DNA of 64,000 nt from Icerya purchasi (GCA_039619475.1 CM077115.1:413362557-413426556), one strand, 5' to 3'; counted from the first letter of the stretch, positions 11,667 to 22,655 are shown. Notes: generated from the letters alone by a model not told the origin. Made by a program: numbers and translations.

Positions 11667-12668
11667 ATGAATAACAATACCGAATCGATTGATATTAAAG
11701 CCGACGAATTTATTCAGAATTCATTTTCGAGTGATAGTGGCTCGCATACGATTTCGTCACCTCCGACACCGCAATATGATGGTTATACATCAGAAGAATC
11801 CACATCTTTTGTGCGTAAAGTCGTTGGTCCTGTATTATTATCAGAACAAGTGGATATAACGGAATATTTTTTAGATATCAGCATCCATATAGATTGTGAT
11901 TATAGTTTTCCAGTAACCGAACTAGCAATGATTGATATGTCTGGCGGGAAGTGTTTGCATACACTGTATAAGCCAAGCAGAGCATGGCATGCATCAAAAA
12001 TGCCACATTTGCGATGTTCTTCGGTGAGGCATTACTTGAAAAACCCTTCATTATTTCCCTGTCGGGAAGAAATATTCGTGGCACGCGATATATTCACGAT
12101 ATTATCTCAAAAACCGAGAGCTCGCATATATATTTTAACAGTATATGCTAAACTTACACTAATGGAACTTAACGAAAAGTCTGAATTGTTGCATGACTTG
12201 GACTATGAAATCGTTAATATGGATCAAGTTTTTCGAGTACCTAGTGTTGATGATCTACATGAAGAATACTTTGGTATAAGCAATTTGATAACCTGTAAAC
12301 ATCATAATGAGAATGAAAGTTTTCATTGTGCAGCGAAAAACGTTATGATGATGAAGGCCTGGTACGATCATGTTATCCATCCGCTGAAGCTTATGAATAA
12401 TCTCAATATAAATGATTTAAGACAGTTGTTCATTACGGCCACCAAAGAAATGATAATTACATTATTTCCCAGTTGCGTTGGAGACATTTATGCATTTCTA
12501 CCAGATAGATTAAAACAGAATGATACGATAAAACCACTTCTACCATGTTACGAGCATGAGTATGATGAAGAATATTATATCGATGATGGTACATTGCGAC
12601 AGAGTACTCGAAATTGTATAAAAGTAAAAGATTGTATCGATTGTCAATGTAAAATTATCACAGATTAG
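11667..12668 (+). CDS. MAEL (Maelstrom)-domain protein, transposon cargo, copy 1
   Basis: An intact 333-residue ORF from ATG. Residues 1-65 are Ser/Thr/acid-rich and probably disordered. Residues about 66-280 fit the Maelstrom domain, an RNase H-like fold. Glu85 lies in VTELAMIDMSGG, where MAEL proteins have an E in a PAE-hydrophobic strand. Cys210, His213 and Cys221 form C-x2-H-x7-C in CKHHNENESFHCAA, the zinc-binding part of the animal ECHC signature. KPSRAWHASKMP follows the first strand as the PG-like turn region does in the family. The tail (294-333) is acidic, then Cys-rich (C317, C323, C326, C328). Animal Maelstrom is a germline piRNA-pathway factor with an N-terminal HMG box; that box is absent here. 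The gene sits alone inside a Polinton-like element. Function in this setting is unknown; suppression or diversion of piRNA silencing is a hypothesis. I assigned the family from motif and order, without a search. Confidence 0.8.
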   Translation: MNNNTESIDIKADEFIQNSFSSDSGSHTISSPPTPQYDGYTSEESTSFVRKVVGPVLLSEQVDITEYFLDISIHIDCDYSFPVTELAMIDMSGGKCLHTLYKPSRAWHASKMPHLRCSSVRHYLKNPSLFPCREEIFVARDIFTILSQKPRARIYILTVYAKLTLMELNEKSELLHDLDYEIVNMDQVFRVPSVDDLHEEYFGISNLITCKHHNENESFHCAAKNVMMMKAWYDHVIHPLKLMNNLNINDLRQLFITATKEMIITLFPSCVGDIYAFLPDRLKQNDTIKPLLPCYEHEYDEEYYIDDGTLRQSTRNCIKVKDCIDCQCKIITD

Positions 12669-14146
12669 AAATTCATTATTTCGATCGTTTAACAATTTTG
12701 CGTATATATTTTGTATATTAATGTATATATTTTTCCCCAATCATCCGCTCGTTCGTTTTTTATGTTTTATTAATCATTTGTAAATATATTTTTATACATA
12801 TGAAAATTTTGTTTGTATATATTTGTGTATATTTTTTTCCCTCGATATGTTTCGTTCTATTATATATATTTTTTTCTTAATTATTTTTCATCTTTTTCCA
12901 CTCCTTTTCAATTCCGTTTATTTAATTATTTCTCTATCTCTCTTTCCCCCTCTTAACTTAAAGTACTGGTAATGATGAATATTACAAAAATCTGAACCAG
13001 TTGTGTAAAGTGTACATATAATTATTGTCTAATTTTCGAATATAATCCCACATAATTTGTTCATATCTTTTTAGATTAAAACATTATATTTTTTATTCTT
13101 TCTATAACAAACGAATCTAACTGTTCAACTTTTTCAGGTACATCACGTACATCAAGTATTTTCCGCAACTGCGTGAATTTTCATTAATTTGTAAGATACA
13201 GCTTCAGATCCTGAGTGTTCTCTCAAAATTTTTAAAATTAAATATTTTTCGCATTATATATGAGTTCGTCTATGAGGTGTTGGTCACTGTATAGAGAGAG
13301 AAGGAGAAAACCTGGTAGTTCACAAGGCATAGCATGTTCGAAGAAAAAACGCGATAGCAGGAGCAGATCAGGAATTGCATCCACCGACACTAGAGTCCCT
13401 ATAGTTCACAATATTTTTCTCTCTGTATTATAAAATTAGCTCAAGTATATTTTTATTATTTCGTTACGCAAAAATTTTTCAAATCTTTTGTAATATGCAT
13501 TGCACACAAATGTACTCTGCAGACAGCTGTTGCTTCATTACCACGAATATATCTCACAGTTTTTCTGGAAATTGTAGAGAAATTCTCTTCGCTCAATTCT
13601 TCCAAGGTGATCTATTTTCAAAATTCAAATCGTGCGTAATTATTTTTTCCAAAATTAATCATCACTTTACAAATTATTAACGCATTTTTCCGATCGTACA
13701 TAATATTTTTTATTATTATTTTATTATGTTTCCGTAAAAATTCTGGATATTATTTGCATTAATCATTGAATTTCACATTATACCATATATCCCCCATCAA
13801 ACAATTTATTTTTAATCTATCATACCTATTACGTTATCACTTAAATTTTCCTCAATTTGCAAATGTATTATTCTATACATGTAATACGACTCCACTCCTT
13901 ATAAGTACATTATTAAATAATTTTTCTTTATTTCCCATACATGGCAAAGACAATGAAATTACAGCATCTATAAATGTGTACTCTGTACGCCTCCACTAAC
14001 CTATCACGAATTTTTTAAATTAGCCCAAACGTACTATTTTTCAATATCAAAAATTATCTATTCACTTTTACCACTTTCCCGATCATCTCTATAATTTATT
14101 TTCTATATAATAACTAACCGACGAAAACGCTTCATTCGTTTTTTAC
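12669..14146. other. 3' flank and non-coding right interior of the MAEL element
   Basis: The first ~300 bases after the stop match the 3' flank of the second copy (shared CATTATTTCGATCGTTTA and repeated TGTATATAT words), probably the 3' UTR. The rest has no gene. A module with ATTATAAAATTAGCTCAAGTA recurs at about 13430. The short ORFs at 13495 and 13766 have no family features. Confidence 0.6.
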
Positions 14147-14513
14147 ACAAATAGACTCCTGTATAATACATACACATAATGGTAGAAGGCACTGCACGCC
14201 GCGCCGCTAGCAACCTGTTGCTGGAACGTTCAAATATTTCCGTTAAAAATAATAATAATAATAATTAATAATTATAATTATAATTATAATTATAATTATA
14301 ATAATCACGGTTCGTTCGGTTCTGGAACGTTCAAATATTTCCGTTAACAAATAAAAATAAAAATAAAACATCGAAAAAATGCCTGGAATTCAACCCCGCG
14401 AACCGCGCCACCCTAATTAACTAACCGAATCGCGGTACCGAATGCATATTTCCCCCCCTCATAACAACACCCCCTCCCACCCACTGGCTGACAAGCAATA
14501 AAAAGACACTACT
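14147..14513 (-). repeat. Right terminal inverted repeat of the MAEL element
   Basis: Reverse complement of 8871-9236 with a one-base length change in a C run and a substitution near the tip. The outermost bases read AGACACTACT, followed at once by the second copy of the ACCAAG duplication (14514-14519). The heat-shock-like site is at 14320-14332. Confidence 0.92.
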
Positions 14514-14519
14514 ACCAAG

Positions 14520-15320
14520 CGCTTATGTGAATTTCAAAAAAAAAAAAAAAGAAGAAGAATAAAAAACAAGCCTTTAAACACATCTTAAATTTTCCGTGAT
14601 TACACTTTGTTATTCCGATTTAAAATTAAATTTTTCCTCGACCACCGCGTATTTCGTGTATTAAACTATTTTAATCATTCGCGCAGATCTTAATAGTCAG
14701 GGTTTTCTCGACACTCGATGACAGAAATTTCGAATATGTTACATTCATTAGGTTACATTCGCTTTAAACCGATATGGGTATGTAGTTCTTTTAAGAAGCA
14801 GCAACGGAATATTTCTATTAGATTTAAAGTCCGAGTTATGTGGGATATGGTAGAATCTTCTTCATAGCAGAATGGGGGTTGCTACTAATTTTTCAGTAAA
14901 CCTAATTTGATCAAAATCGTTATTAGCTTTTGGAACGAAGTTCTTTTACGCAGCTTGTCGGTAGAAGTAAACTCGCAGAAAAGGCGAGATAACGAAAATC
15001 GCGTTATGCGTCGTCCAGCCGGCGACCTTCACTCTCGTTCTCTATCGCTCTGTCTCTTTCTATTAGATACGTGTGTGTGTGTGTGTGTGCGTTCGTGCGA
15101 GTATCGAGATCCGAGCAGCAAGCATCGTACGCGGTCAGCTGTATAAGCTCAATTCTAAACACGTGTAAATTTTATTGAATTTGAAAATTTGCGCGGTATT
15201 TTTGTGCGACGTTAGCACACTTCAACGAGTCTAATGATTTATTTATTGTTTTTCTTTTAATTCATACGGGATTTATATATTGTGTCATTTTTTATTGTAT
15301 ACTTTATGAATGAATTTATA
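14520..15320. other. No gene recognised
   Basis: Unassigned AT-rich DNA with a poly-A run (about 14538-14552) and a (GT)n tract (about 15069-15088). The ORF across the GT tract is low-complexity and not supported. Confidence 0.5.
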
Positions 15321-15328
15321 CTTGTATA

Positions 15329-15670
15329 CATGGGCGTCGCCAACGAGGGGCAGGGGAGCAGCTACCCCTCCGCCCTCTGGTGCATTGAAACTTTTTAATC
15401 AACTGGTCATGATGAGTATTCATGAGCACGTAATCATGGACAATTTGGAAGACTTTTATAATAAAGTAGTAGAGCAATTTGCCAGAAACCCACGAAAATT
15501 ATGTTTTAATTAAGATTTTATTCTTGTTTAATAAAATATTAAGCCTTTACAACTTATAAATTTTATTTTTCCTATAACTCATATCGTTTTTCTATCATCT
15601 TGCCTCCTCCCCCTGACGGCTGTAACTTATCCCCCCCCCCACCATGGCTCACCGGCTGGCGACGTCCTTG
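15329..15670. mobile_element. hAT-type MITE, 342 bp, with 8-bp target duplication
   Basis: The left end reads CATGGGCGTCGCCAACGA and the reverse complement of the right end reads CAAGGACGTCGCCAGCCG. The perfect 8-bp repeat CTTGTATA flanks it (15321-15328 and 15671-15678). A relative in opposite orientation, missing one end, lies at about 56352-56640. No transposase is present. Confidence 0.88.
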
Positions 15671-15737
15671 CTTGTATATCTACCAAAAAGTGAAACTTCG
15701 TTCCTATCGAGTGTCCTCCTCTAGACATCACTTCTCT

Positions 15738-16105
15738 TCTTTTTTTTTTCTTTTCTTTGAGCTCGGGCGGTACGAGACACTTATTTTGAATTATTTGGCA
15801 GTCATGTAGATTTTGATTCTATTAGATATTAAATATACTTGTATAAAGGAAGCAAGGATATGCATAATATGAGGATTAGAAAATGTAAGGATAGATGAAA
15901 TACTATGAGAAGTAGGAATATTGTGAAGGAGTTTGGAATAGAGAGTGTGTTCGTAAGATACCGAAAGGTATTCAAAGAGCAGGTGAATAGCATCGCATAC
16001 AAAATTGTGATCCGGCGAATAGAGCGGACAGAATAGAGATAGAGTGGGAGAGAAATAACATTGTGAAACAGGGAGTAATGAATGGTTGAATTTATTACTC
16101 ATTGC
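15738..16105 (-). mobile_element. 5'-truncated LINE tail
   Basis: The minus strand encodes NFVCDAIHLLFEYLSVSYE and a C-terminal block of the same LINE family as the copies at 6964, 7565, 23565, 41525, 43525 and 57050. It then reads through a 3' UTR to a poly-A tract (T-rich at 15738-15755 on the plus strand). A Cys-to-Tyr change in the FECS position shows decay. Confidence 0.7.
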
Positions 16106-16109
16106 CCTT

Positions 16110-16698
16110 ATGTTTTCGTTTTTTTCTTTTAAACAAAATATGCGACTTGTAGATTACATTTGTATTCTCACATAATAAAATAATCTTTCAATTTAAAAAG
16201 TTCACGAAAAAAGTTATTCGATTAAAAGTATTTCTGCTAAATTATTATTATCTCTTTTGGCCCGTTAACCAGTCAGACTCCTTTAGTATTATATATTCAC
16301 TTCTATATTTAGGTTGAACTGAAAATCAAATATTCAGCTTCACTTTTAATAACACTGTTTTTGATTTCTTTTTTCCTGAAAAATCGGTTTGTTTCCTAAA
16401 AATATAGTATCGAAATTTGTCTTTTAATTAATTTCTTTCCCATTTTCAAATACTAACGACAGGAAATTCCCCGGGAAACATGTCTCTAGAATATTAATTT
16501 AATATATTCGGTCTTAAAATGTTTTTGTTATGTGTTAATAACCGTTAGTTAAAAAACATTTGAAACCGCTAACTAAAAACGTCGCAACGAAAAAACAGAA
16601 AGCAATTAAATAGTGCATAACAAACGTTAGAAAACTCAAGTGGAAATCTGTACATCTCCTAGCATTTCAATTAGTACCGGACGGATAAATTTCACCGA
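16110..16698. other. No gene recognised
   Basis: AT-rich DNA up to the outer edge of the large inverted duplication. No coding or repeat evidence. Confidence 0.5.
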
Positions 16699-17648
16699 AA
16701 ATGATTTTACAGCGACATCAAAAATATCAATAAATTCATAATCGTCATCGGGTAATTTCAGAAAAAAAAAACAGTTGTTAACTTACAATTTTACTTGTAC
16801 TACTGCCGACAACTGTTTGTTTTTTTCCCCCTTGTTTTGGTTTTCCCGTGGGATTGTCATGCAGCAACAGATGATTTTACCCACTAACATAGTAATTATT
16901 ACAAGGAATGTAATCTGACTAAGTATAATTCCAAGGATGCAGAAACAATGGCAATCAACGTCGATAAATGCAAAACGTATGCATCCTAAAAAGAGGCGGA
17001 ACGACATTGCCGAAGGTAAGAACAAAAGAAGTTAACAGCCCACCACCATGGCCACATCTTCAATTACACAGAGTACCGACGGACAAAGGAATCAGCCTAC
17101 AATTAAGATATAAGAAGAAACACGACGGGATGTTTGAAAAGCAGTTAGAGTCATCAAGCACCAAAGCGATGTATGTAAAACGTAGCGCTTAGCGTGCTGT
17201 AAAGAGTGATCCGAAAGTTCGACAATTTTCTCCACCACTATAAAGCATATAATTCTTAATTATGACAAAAATGATTATGGCGACGACTGCGAAAACAGCG
17301 CATCCTGTTAAGAAAAAACGAACAGAATTCACGCCCAACGCTACGGCCATACTGGAACAGCAGCGCCCACGGTGTGACCGGGGGAGTTCACTATCTAACA
17401 TTAGGGCCGCAAATGTACCGACACTGTTGTTAATAGTTAAACTGCAGTTCGTTGAATCGGTTTGGTTTCCGTTCGGTAGTGTCTAGATTTCTGTGATTAT
17501 TGATAAGCAGATTTGTTTTGACTTTCAACTGAATATGGGGCGGTGCGAGTTACACGTGTGATAACAGTACCACTTGTTCTTATCGTTACTTCTCACGCTT
17601 TAAGCTTCACTCATTTATTTCTCGTTACCGCGTATTTCGTTTCTGTTT
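16699..17648 (-). repeat. Left arm of a ~950-bp inverted duplication
   Basis: Reverse complement of 21563-22514 with only scattered substitutions and small length changes in A/T and C runs. It contains an antisense copy of the exon-like membrane-protein ORF (start at 17007 on the minus strand) and of the ORF at 17401-17189, plus the first bases of the following intron with its GTAAGT donor. It lacks exon 2, so this arm looks like the duplicate and the right arm the source locus. Confidence 0.88.
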
Positions 17649-17727
17649 ATTAATATTATTTTTTTTGTTTTTATTAGTAGAAACAGTCCTTATTAAAATT
17701 TGGTTAGTTTTTTCTAGGTTACATTAA

Positions 17728-19308
17728 CCCTCAATTAGTCTCGCGCGGATGCCATATGTCATCCTCTGTTTTTTTTTCTAGTTATAACTTTCAATATATA
17801 GAAAATTGAACATTACCCGTTCAGGTATCTTCTATGTAAACCTTAGCAATCACATTGCAATAATCAGTTAAATCATCGTAGTGTGTATACTTTTAATAAA
17901 GTGCATTAAACATGCTTGTATGGCGATTGTCATCTTTGCGCGAGCAACCAGAAAAGTATTTTTTTCCAGACTGAATTTTTTCGCTGACTTTAACTTCTTT
18001 CTTATTTCGGTTATTTATTGCGTAATAAGAAAGACGTTTTGTGTTCTGTTTATATATGTTATTTATGCGTAAGTAAAAATCGCTTTAGATTTTTACTGCG
18101 ATGTACATATGAGATTTGATAATATCCATGACGGAGATTGCCGAAAAGCTATAGATAAACTAGCTGCAATAAGAGAAATACACGAATCTGATTCGTGAAT
18201 AATTTTCGCGAATACTTTACTCCGTCAGAGTACTTAACGGTAGATGAATGGTTATTGGCATTTTATGGAAACTGTCCATTTCAACAATATATACCCAGCA
18301 AGCCAGCAAAATATCGCCTGAAGGTGTTTGCTTGAGCCGATGTAAATACAGCTTACACGCTAAGTTTAGAGCTGTATGTTGAAAAGCTGCCTAGTGGACG
18401 TTATTTTGTGAGCAATTCTGCTCAAGATATTGTAACTAGGCTGGTTCAGCCAGTTGAAGGAACAAATAGAAATCGTATTACTGGCGATAACTGGTTCTCT
18501 AGTTTGTCATTAGTGAAGATACTAAAAGATAATGAAATACTGACTTATGTTGGAACCGTATGTAAAAACCAAGGTGAAATTCCTAAAGAGTTTTTGCCGA
18601 GTAAAAGCAGAACAGAAAACTCTCGGATATTCGGATTTCAAGAAGATTGTGTACGTTGGTATCTTATTGCTTAAAAAAAATAAATAAGGTGGTTCTGTTA
18701 CTACTATTCTCAATGCACTTTGATGACACCATAGATGAAGCAACTGGTAGTGCTATAAAATATGAAATTGTTACATTTTACAACATATTATTAGTTTATG
18801 GAAAAGAATCTTCGACAGAAATTCAAAAACCCTCCGGATCACGCGGAAGATGCTATATTTGCGGTCATAAACCGAATAAAACCACATAGAACTAGTGCAT
18901 AAAATGTAAAAATTGGGTTTGTCCGGATCAGTTAAAACACATTTGTTTGAATTGTTTAGAAAACTAGTTCATTTTAGAGTAAGTCTTTGTAGTACCGTGT
19001 TAGTCATCTGAAAAGACGAAATACATCCTTAACTGCTAATTTAAAACTAAAATGTTCTAAAAAGACCTAATAAAATAACATATAAGAAAGTTATGAAATT
19101 ACATTAGAATTATGATTATACTTTTTTCTACACTGTTTCTTCTAAGGAATATTTTGATAATTTAAAATTTTAATACAGCATAAATATATTGTAGAAGAAA
19201 TTTTTAAAGAGTAAAATTTTGAAGATACAAATCTATTTGTAAAAATGGATGACATATGTCATCCGCGCGACTAACGATTAAACTATTTTGTGCGCGACTA
19301 ATGGAGGG
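17728..19308 (+). mobile_element. Decayed piggyBac-type DNA transposon
   Basis: The left end is TTAA (17724-17727) followed by CCCTCAATTAGTC. The right end is GACTAATGGAGGG (to 19308) followed by TTGA, a probable one-base decay of the second TTAA. CCC...GGG tips on TTAA targets are the piggyBac signature. Both ends carry a subterminal palindrome, GGATGACATATGTCATCC at 19247-19264 and a one-base variant at 17747-17764. The left end lacks about 25 bases present at the right. The element lies in the loop between the two arms of the inverted duplication. Confidence 0.85.
18100..18965 (+). pseudogene. piggyBac transposase remnant
   Basis: Plus-strand fragments follow the DDE_Tnp_1_7 order. A TVDEWLLAFYGNCPFQQYIP block (about 18238-18300) is followed by SKPAKYRLKVFA, a stop, and ADVNTAYTLSLELYVEK. 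Then NRITGDNWFSSLSLVKIL and TYVGTVCKNQGEIPKEFLP lie in an open stretch (18408-18674). The C-terminal zinc-binding end has GRCYICGHKPNKTT and later CPDQL and CLNCLEN (to 18965). Several stops and frame shifts are present and the N-terminal third is missing, so the protein cannot be made as is. It accounts for the two short ORFs at 18408 and 18647. Confidence 0.85.
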
Positions 19309-21562
19309 TTGAACAACAATAATTCCGTTTCTTCAACGAAGCACATTCGCGCAAATGACACACATATTGCATATTGTTAATGTATCGGCGCTTGTAATGA
19401 CAGTTTTTACATCGTTTCAGGTACAGCTGCTAAAATGAGTCGTGCCCATTCCGTGCATATTTTACACGTTGACTGAATTATTTCCTTAAATTTCATCGCT
19501 TAATTTCGCTACAATTAGCCGTCATCGGCGGTTCACCGAATGAAATCATTTAACGCATTTTACTTGATTGTAAATAAATGCGATCTGAAATTCACTACCG
19601 AGACCAACCTCGAAGAAAAATAACCGATTATTGTTTTGCATTTTTGAAATAACGGCTACGTTTAAAAATCCTGTTTAACTTGACAGGCACAAAAACCGGA
19701 ACTTGTTGCCAGATCAACGATACCTCGGCGCGGTTCAACACGGTAAAAAGAATATCGATTTTTTTAAATTATAGAAAGACAATGCTAGTGGAAACATCCG
19801 CGAAAATATAAGAAATATCGATGTTCGAAATATCGTTCGTAACCGCGAAACGTATCATTCTACCGAATGCGGCTGCTCGAAATTTTAGTGCCTATTCTTC
19901 TACTAGAACGAACCGGGCGATTCGCTTAAATAAAACTCTCTTACCGTGCACGCTTTTGTCGTGCTATTTTCAGTTTTGTAATCCGGCGATCCGTTACAGT
20001 TCTAGAAAGGGAAAAAGCTATATACACGTCTGTCACAGGTGTAAAAATGACTCTGCCTATTGTAAAATAAATTTGTCAGAGTTGCCGAAAAATTTTTAAA
20101 ATGGCCCCACGCGCGTCTACGGACGCGGGAATAACATCTTCAGCTGCGCTTTCGGATGAAGCGCTAATTCATTTGTTGAAGGCGAGTTCGGATGTTTCCG
20201 ACGCAAAACAGCAGAGATGAACTAGGGGCTGAATAGAGACTACAAGAAATCCGGAAAGTCGTGAACGATAAGAACAGATGAATTTTACGATATCCGCCGT
20301 GAGCGGAAAGAGAAATAATTAAGATAATTCTCGGAGGGGAGAACGGAGTTCGTGCATCGGTTGAACTTCATCTTCTACTAACTCATTCGCTCTTCCGTAC
20401 TAGCTTGAAACGGACGACGGACGCAGTTGGGCCGAAGAGCTCGCTGTATCTGCGAACGGTAGCGCCTGGCACTCTAGACGGAGTAGTTGCCGACATGCTC
20501 GCACTATAACGAGAAATCTCCGTAATTACCAACGGTTTAAGATGTTAAAAGTTGATATACGAGCGCCGTTATAAACTCTGCCATGTCGCGAATTGTCAAC
20601 TTTGTCGACAACAATACGCATTAGTAACATGTTACGCAATCAACTTTCCTACGGCGCAGATCATTATATCCTCGCGGTATTAATCTGTGAGCCTTTATCC
20701 TTGCTCTTAAAAGGTATACTCTACCGAGCTGTGTTATCGGAAAATTCGAAATTACAAAGACGCGTCGAGTTGCATTTGAAAATTGCGAAGAATTACGCCA
20801 ATCGTCGAACAAGACTACTGCACGCACGGGGCTAATTCGCTGCTACACACGGTTTGGCTGCATCAGTTTGTTACACCCGTTTGGAAGTACAGCGCTAACA
20901 ATTATAAAAGCGAACGTACCTAACGATTTTCTTCGTACATATGTAATATCCGTTTCAGCATATTTGTCTTTCGTCTAATCAATTATAACTGCAAGTTGAA
21001 ATTCGAATTTTTCGGGCCCTGTAAGCGGTTCAAACGTGTAATTTAATTAATGAAAGTCAGTAATGCAAAGATAATTTCTCTGTCTCTTCTATCTACATCA
21101 ATAACAAAAAAAATTTAAATGCTCGAACGAAATTACAGTTGCCGGAGATTTATAGTTAACTTTTTTCGCAGAAAGCCATGTCAAAATTATAAAACAGATC
21201 TGTGTATTGTCCATTTAATACTAAAATGTAGACACATATATACGCCTATTTAATGACTGTAACCATTTATACGATAACAATGAACTACCGTTTAACGCTT
21301 TTGAACCGAACACGTTTTTTTTTTTTTTCTTGAACACTTGAGCCCTTAATGGACCCAGACTCTAGATCTTTATTAGTTATAGTCTCTACGAGTATAAATC
21401 GTTATCTATAGCGAATTATAATTTATTTATGAGATTACCTGATCTGTGGAAATAGATTGTGTTTATTTTGATTGTTTAGCTTCTCTTATGATGATGCTGG
21501 GAGACCGCTACGATATGCGGCATAACTCCGACATTCTTGCAGAATGTCTGGTACCGATAGTG
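19309..21562. other. No gene recognised
   Basis: Loop DNA between the piggyBac element and the right arm. It is less AT-biased than its surroundings at about 20100-20900. ORFs at 19821 and 20593 show no known domain or conserved pattern. A T-run with a LINE-tail-like follow-on (TTGAACACTTGAGCCC) is at about 21315-21345. Confidence 0.45.
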
Positions 21563-22514
21563 AAACAGAAACGAAATACGCGGTAACGAGAAATAAATGA
21601 GTGAAGCTTAAAGCGTGAGAAGTAACGATAAAAACAAGTGGTACTGTTATCACACGCGTAACTCGCACCGCCCCATATTCAGTTGAAAGTCAAAACAAAT
21701 CTGCTTATCAATAATCACAGAAATCTAGACACTACCGAACGGAAACCAAACCGATTCAACGAACTGCAGTTTAACTATTAACAACAGTGTCGGTACATTT
21801 GCGGCCCTAATGTTAGATAGTGAACTCCCCCGGTCACACCGTGGGCGCTGCTGTTCCAGTATGGCCGTAGCGTTGGGCGTGAATTCTGTTCGTTTTTTCT
21901 TAACAGGATGCGCTGTTTTCGCAGTCGTCGCCATAATCATTTTTGTCATAATTAAGAATTATATGCTTTATAGTGGTGGAGAAAATTGTCGAACTTTCGG
22001 ATCACTCTTTACAGCACGCTAAGCGCTACGTTTTACATACATCGCTTTGGTGCTTGATGACTCTAACTGCTTTTCAAACATCCCGTCGTGTTTCTTCTTA
22101 TATCTTAATTGTAGGCTGATTCATTTGTCCGTCGGTACTCTGTGTAATTGAAGATGTGGCCATGGTGGGGTGGGCTGTTAACTTCTTTTGTTCTTACCTT
22201 CGGCAATGTCGTTCCGCCTCTTTTTAGGATGCATACGTTTTGCATTTATCGACGTTGATTGCCATTGTTTCTGCATCCTTGGAATTATACTTAGTCAGAT
22301 TACATTCCTTGTAATAATTACTATGTTAGTGGGTAAAATCATCTGTTGCTGCATGACAATCCCACGGGAAACCCAAAACAAGGGGGAAAAAAACAAACAG
22401 TTGTCGGCAGTAGTACAAGTAAAATTGTAAGTTAACAACAATTTTTTTTTTTCTAAAATTACCCGATGATGATTATGAATTTATTGAGATTTTTGATGTC
22501 GCTGTAAAATCATC
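21563..22514 (+). repeat. Right arm of the ~950-bp inverted duplication
   Basis: Mirror of 16699-17648 across a ~3.9-kb spacer. The plus strand carries a 70-residue ORF with one membrane segment (21810-22022) and the exon of the partial gene described next. Only this arm continues into sequence with an acceptor and a second exon. Confidence 0.88.
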
Positions 22515-22655
22515 GCTGTAATGTTGGCAAATTATTAACAGAATTATAATTTATTTACTTAATTTGTTTCTTTATTTAATATTATTTTCTTTTTTTGCAG
22601 TTACAACGGTAAGAAAATAGTAGCTGCTAAAGTCCGGAAAAAGAAACTAGGCGAG
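22206..22655 (+). CDS. Partial spliced gene for a small membrane protein, family unknown
   Basis: Exon 1 (22206-22426) starts at an ATG and encodes about 73 residues: MSFRLFLGC, a Cys-rich hydrophobic stretch, a strongly hydrophobic segment ILGIILSQITFLVIITML, then CCC and a basic/polar region. It ends in a GTAAGT donor after two bases of a codon. After a 174-base intron with a pyrimidine tract and TTTGCAG, exon 2 (22601-22655) completes that codon and continues YNGKKIVAAKVRKKKLGE in frame, followed by a GTAAAT donor. Matching phase, donor and acceptor make a real spliced gene likely. Upstream and downstream exons were not found. I do not recognise the family; a basic cytosolic tail after one or two membrane spans is all that can be said. 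An antisense duplicate of exon 1 is at 16786-17007. Confidence 0.45.

Larger units (their letters stand above)
8871..14513 (+). mobile_element. Maverick/Polinton-like non-autonomous element carrying a MAEL-domain gene
   Basis: The 5643-bp unit is bounded by 366- and 367-bp terminal inverted repeats. They differ by about one substitution near the tip and one G-run length change. A perfect 6-bp direct repeat ACCAAG flanks it (8865-8870 and 14514-14519). The tips read 5'-AGTAGTGTCTTTTT. Long inverted repeats, a 6-bp duplication and AG...CT tips are the published terminal signature of Maverick/Polinton elements. None of the core Polinton genes (protein-primed DNA polymerase B, RVE integrase, capsid, packaging ATPase, protease) is present, so any mobility would need proteins from elsewhere. 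The only long ORF is the MAEL-domain gene. The superfamily assignment rests on the termini alone. Confidence 0.8.

Noticed and set aside
8871..14513. MAEL locus as a simple host gene duplication
   Set aside because: The exact 6-bp duplication and near-identical 366-bp inverted repeats bounding the gene are not explained by segmental duplication.
14907..15146. 79-residue ORF with CVCVCV
   Set aside because: Produced by a GT microsatellite; no domain.
17262..17486. ORF repeated exactly at 21725-21949 on the other strand
   Set aside because: The identity is due to the inverted duplication, and the frame is antisense to the membrane-type ORF at 21810-22022; neither has further support as a protein, so I did not list it as a gene.
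20593..20835. Possible small gene in the less AT-rich part of the loop
   Set aside because: No recognised motif, and the opposite strand is equally open; not supportable.
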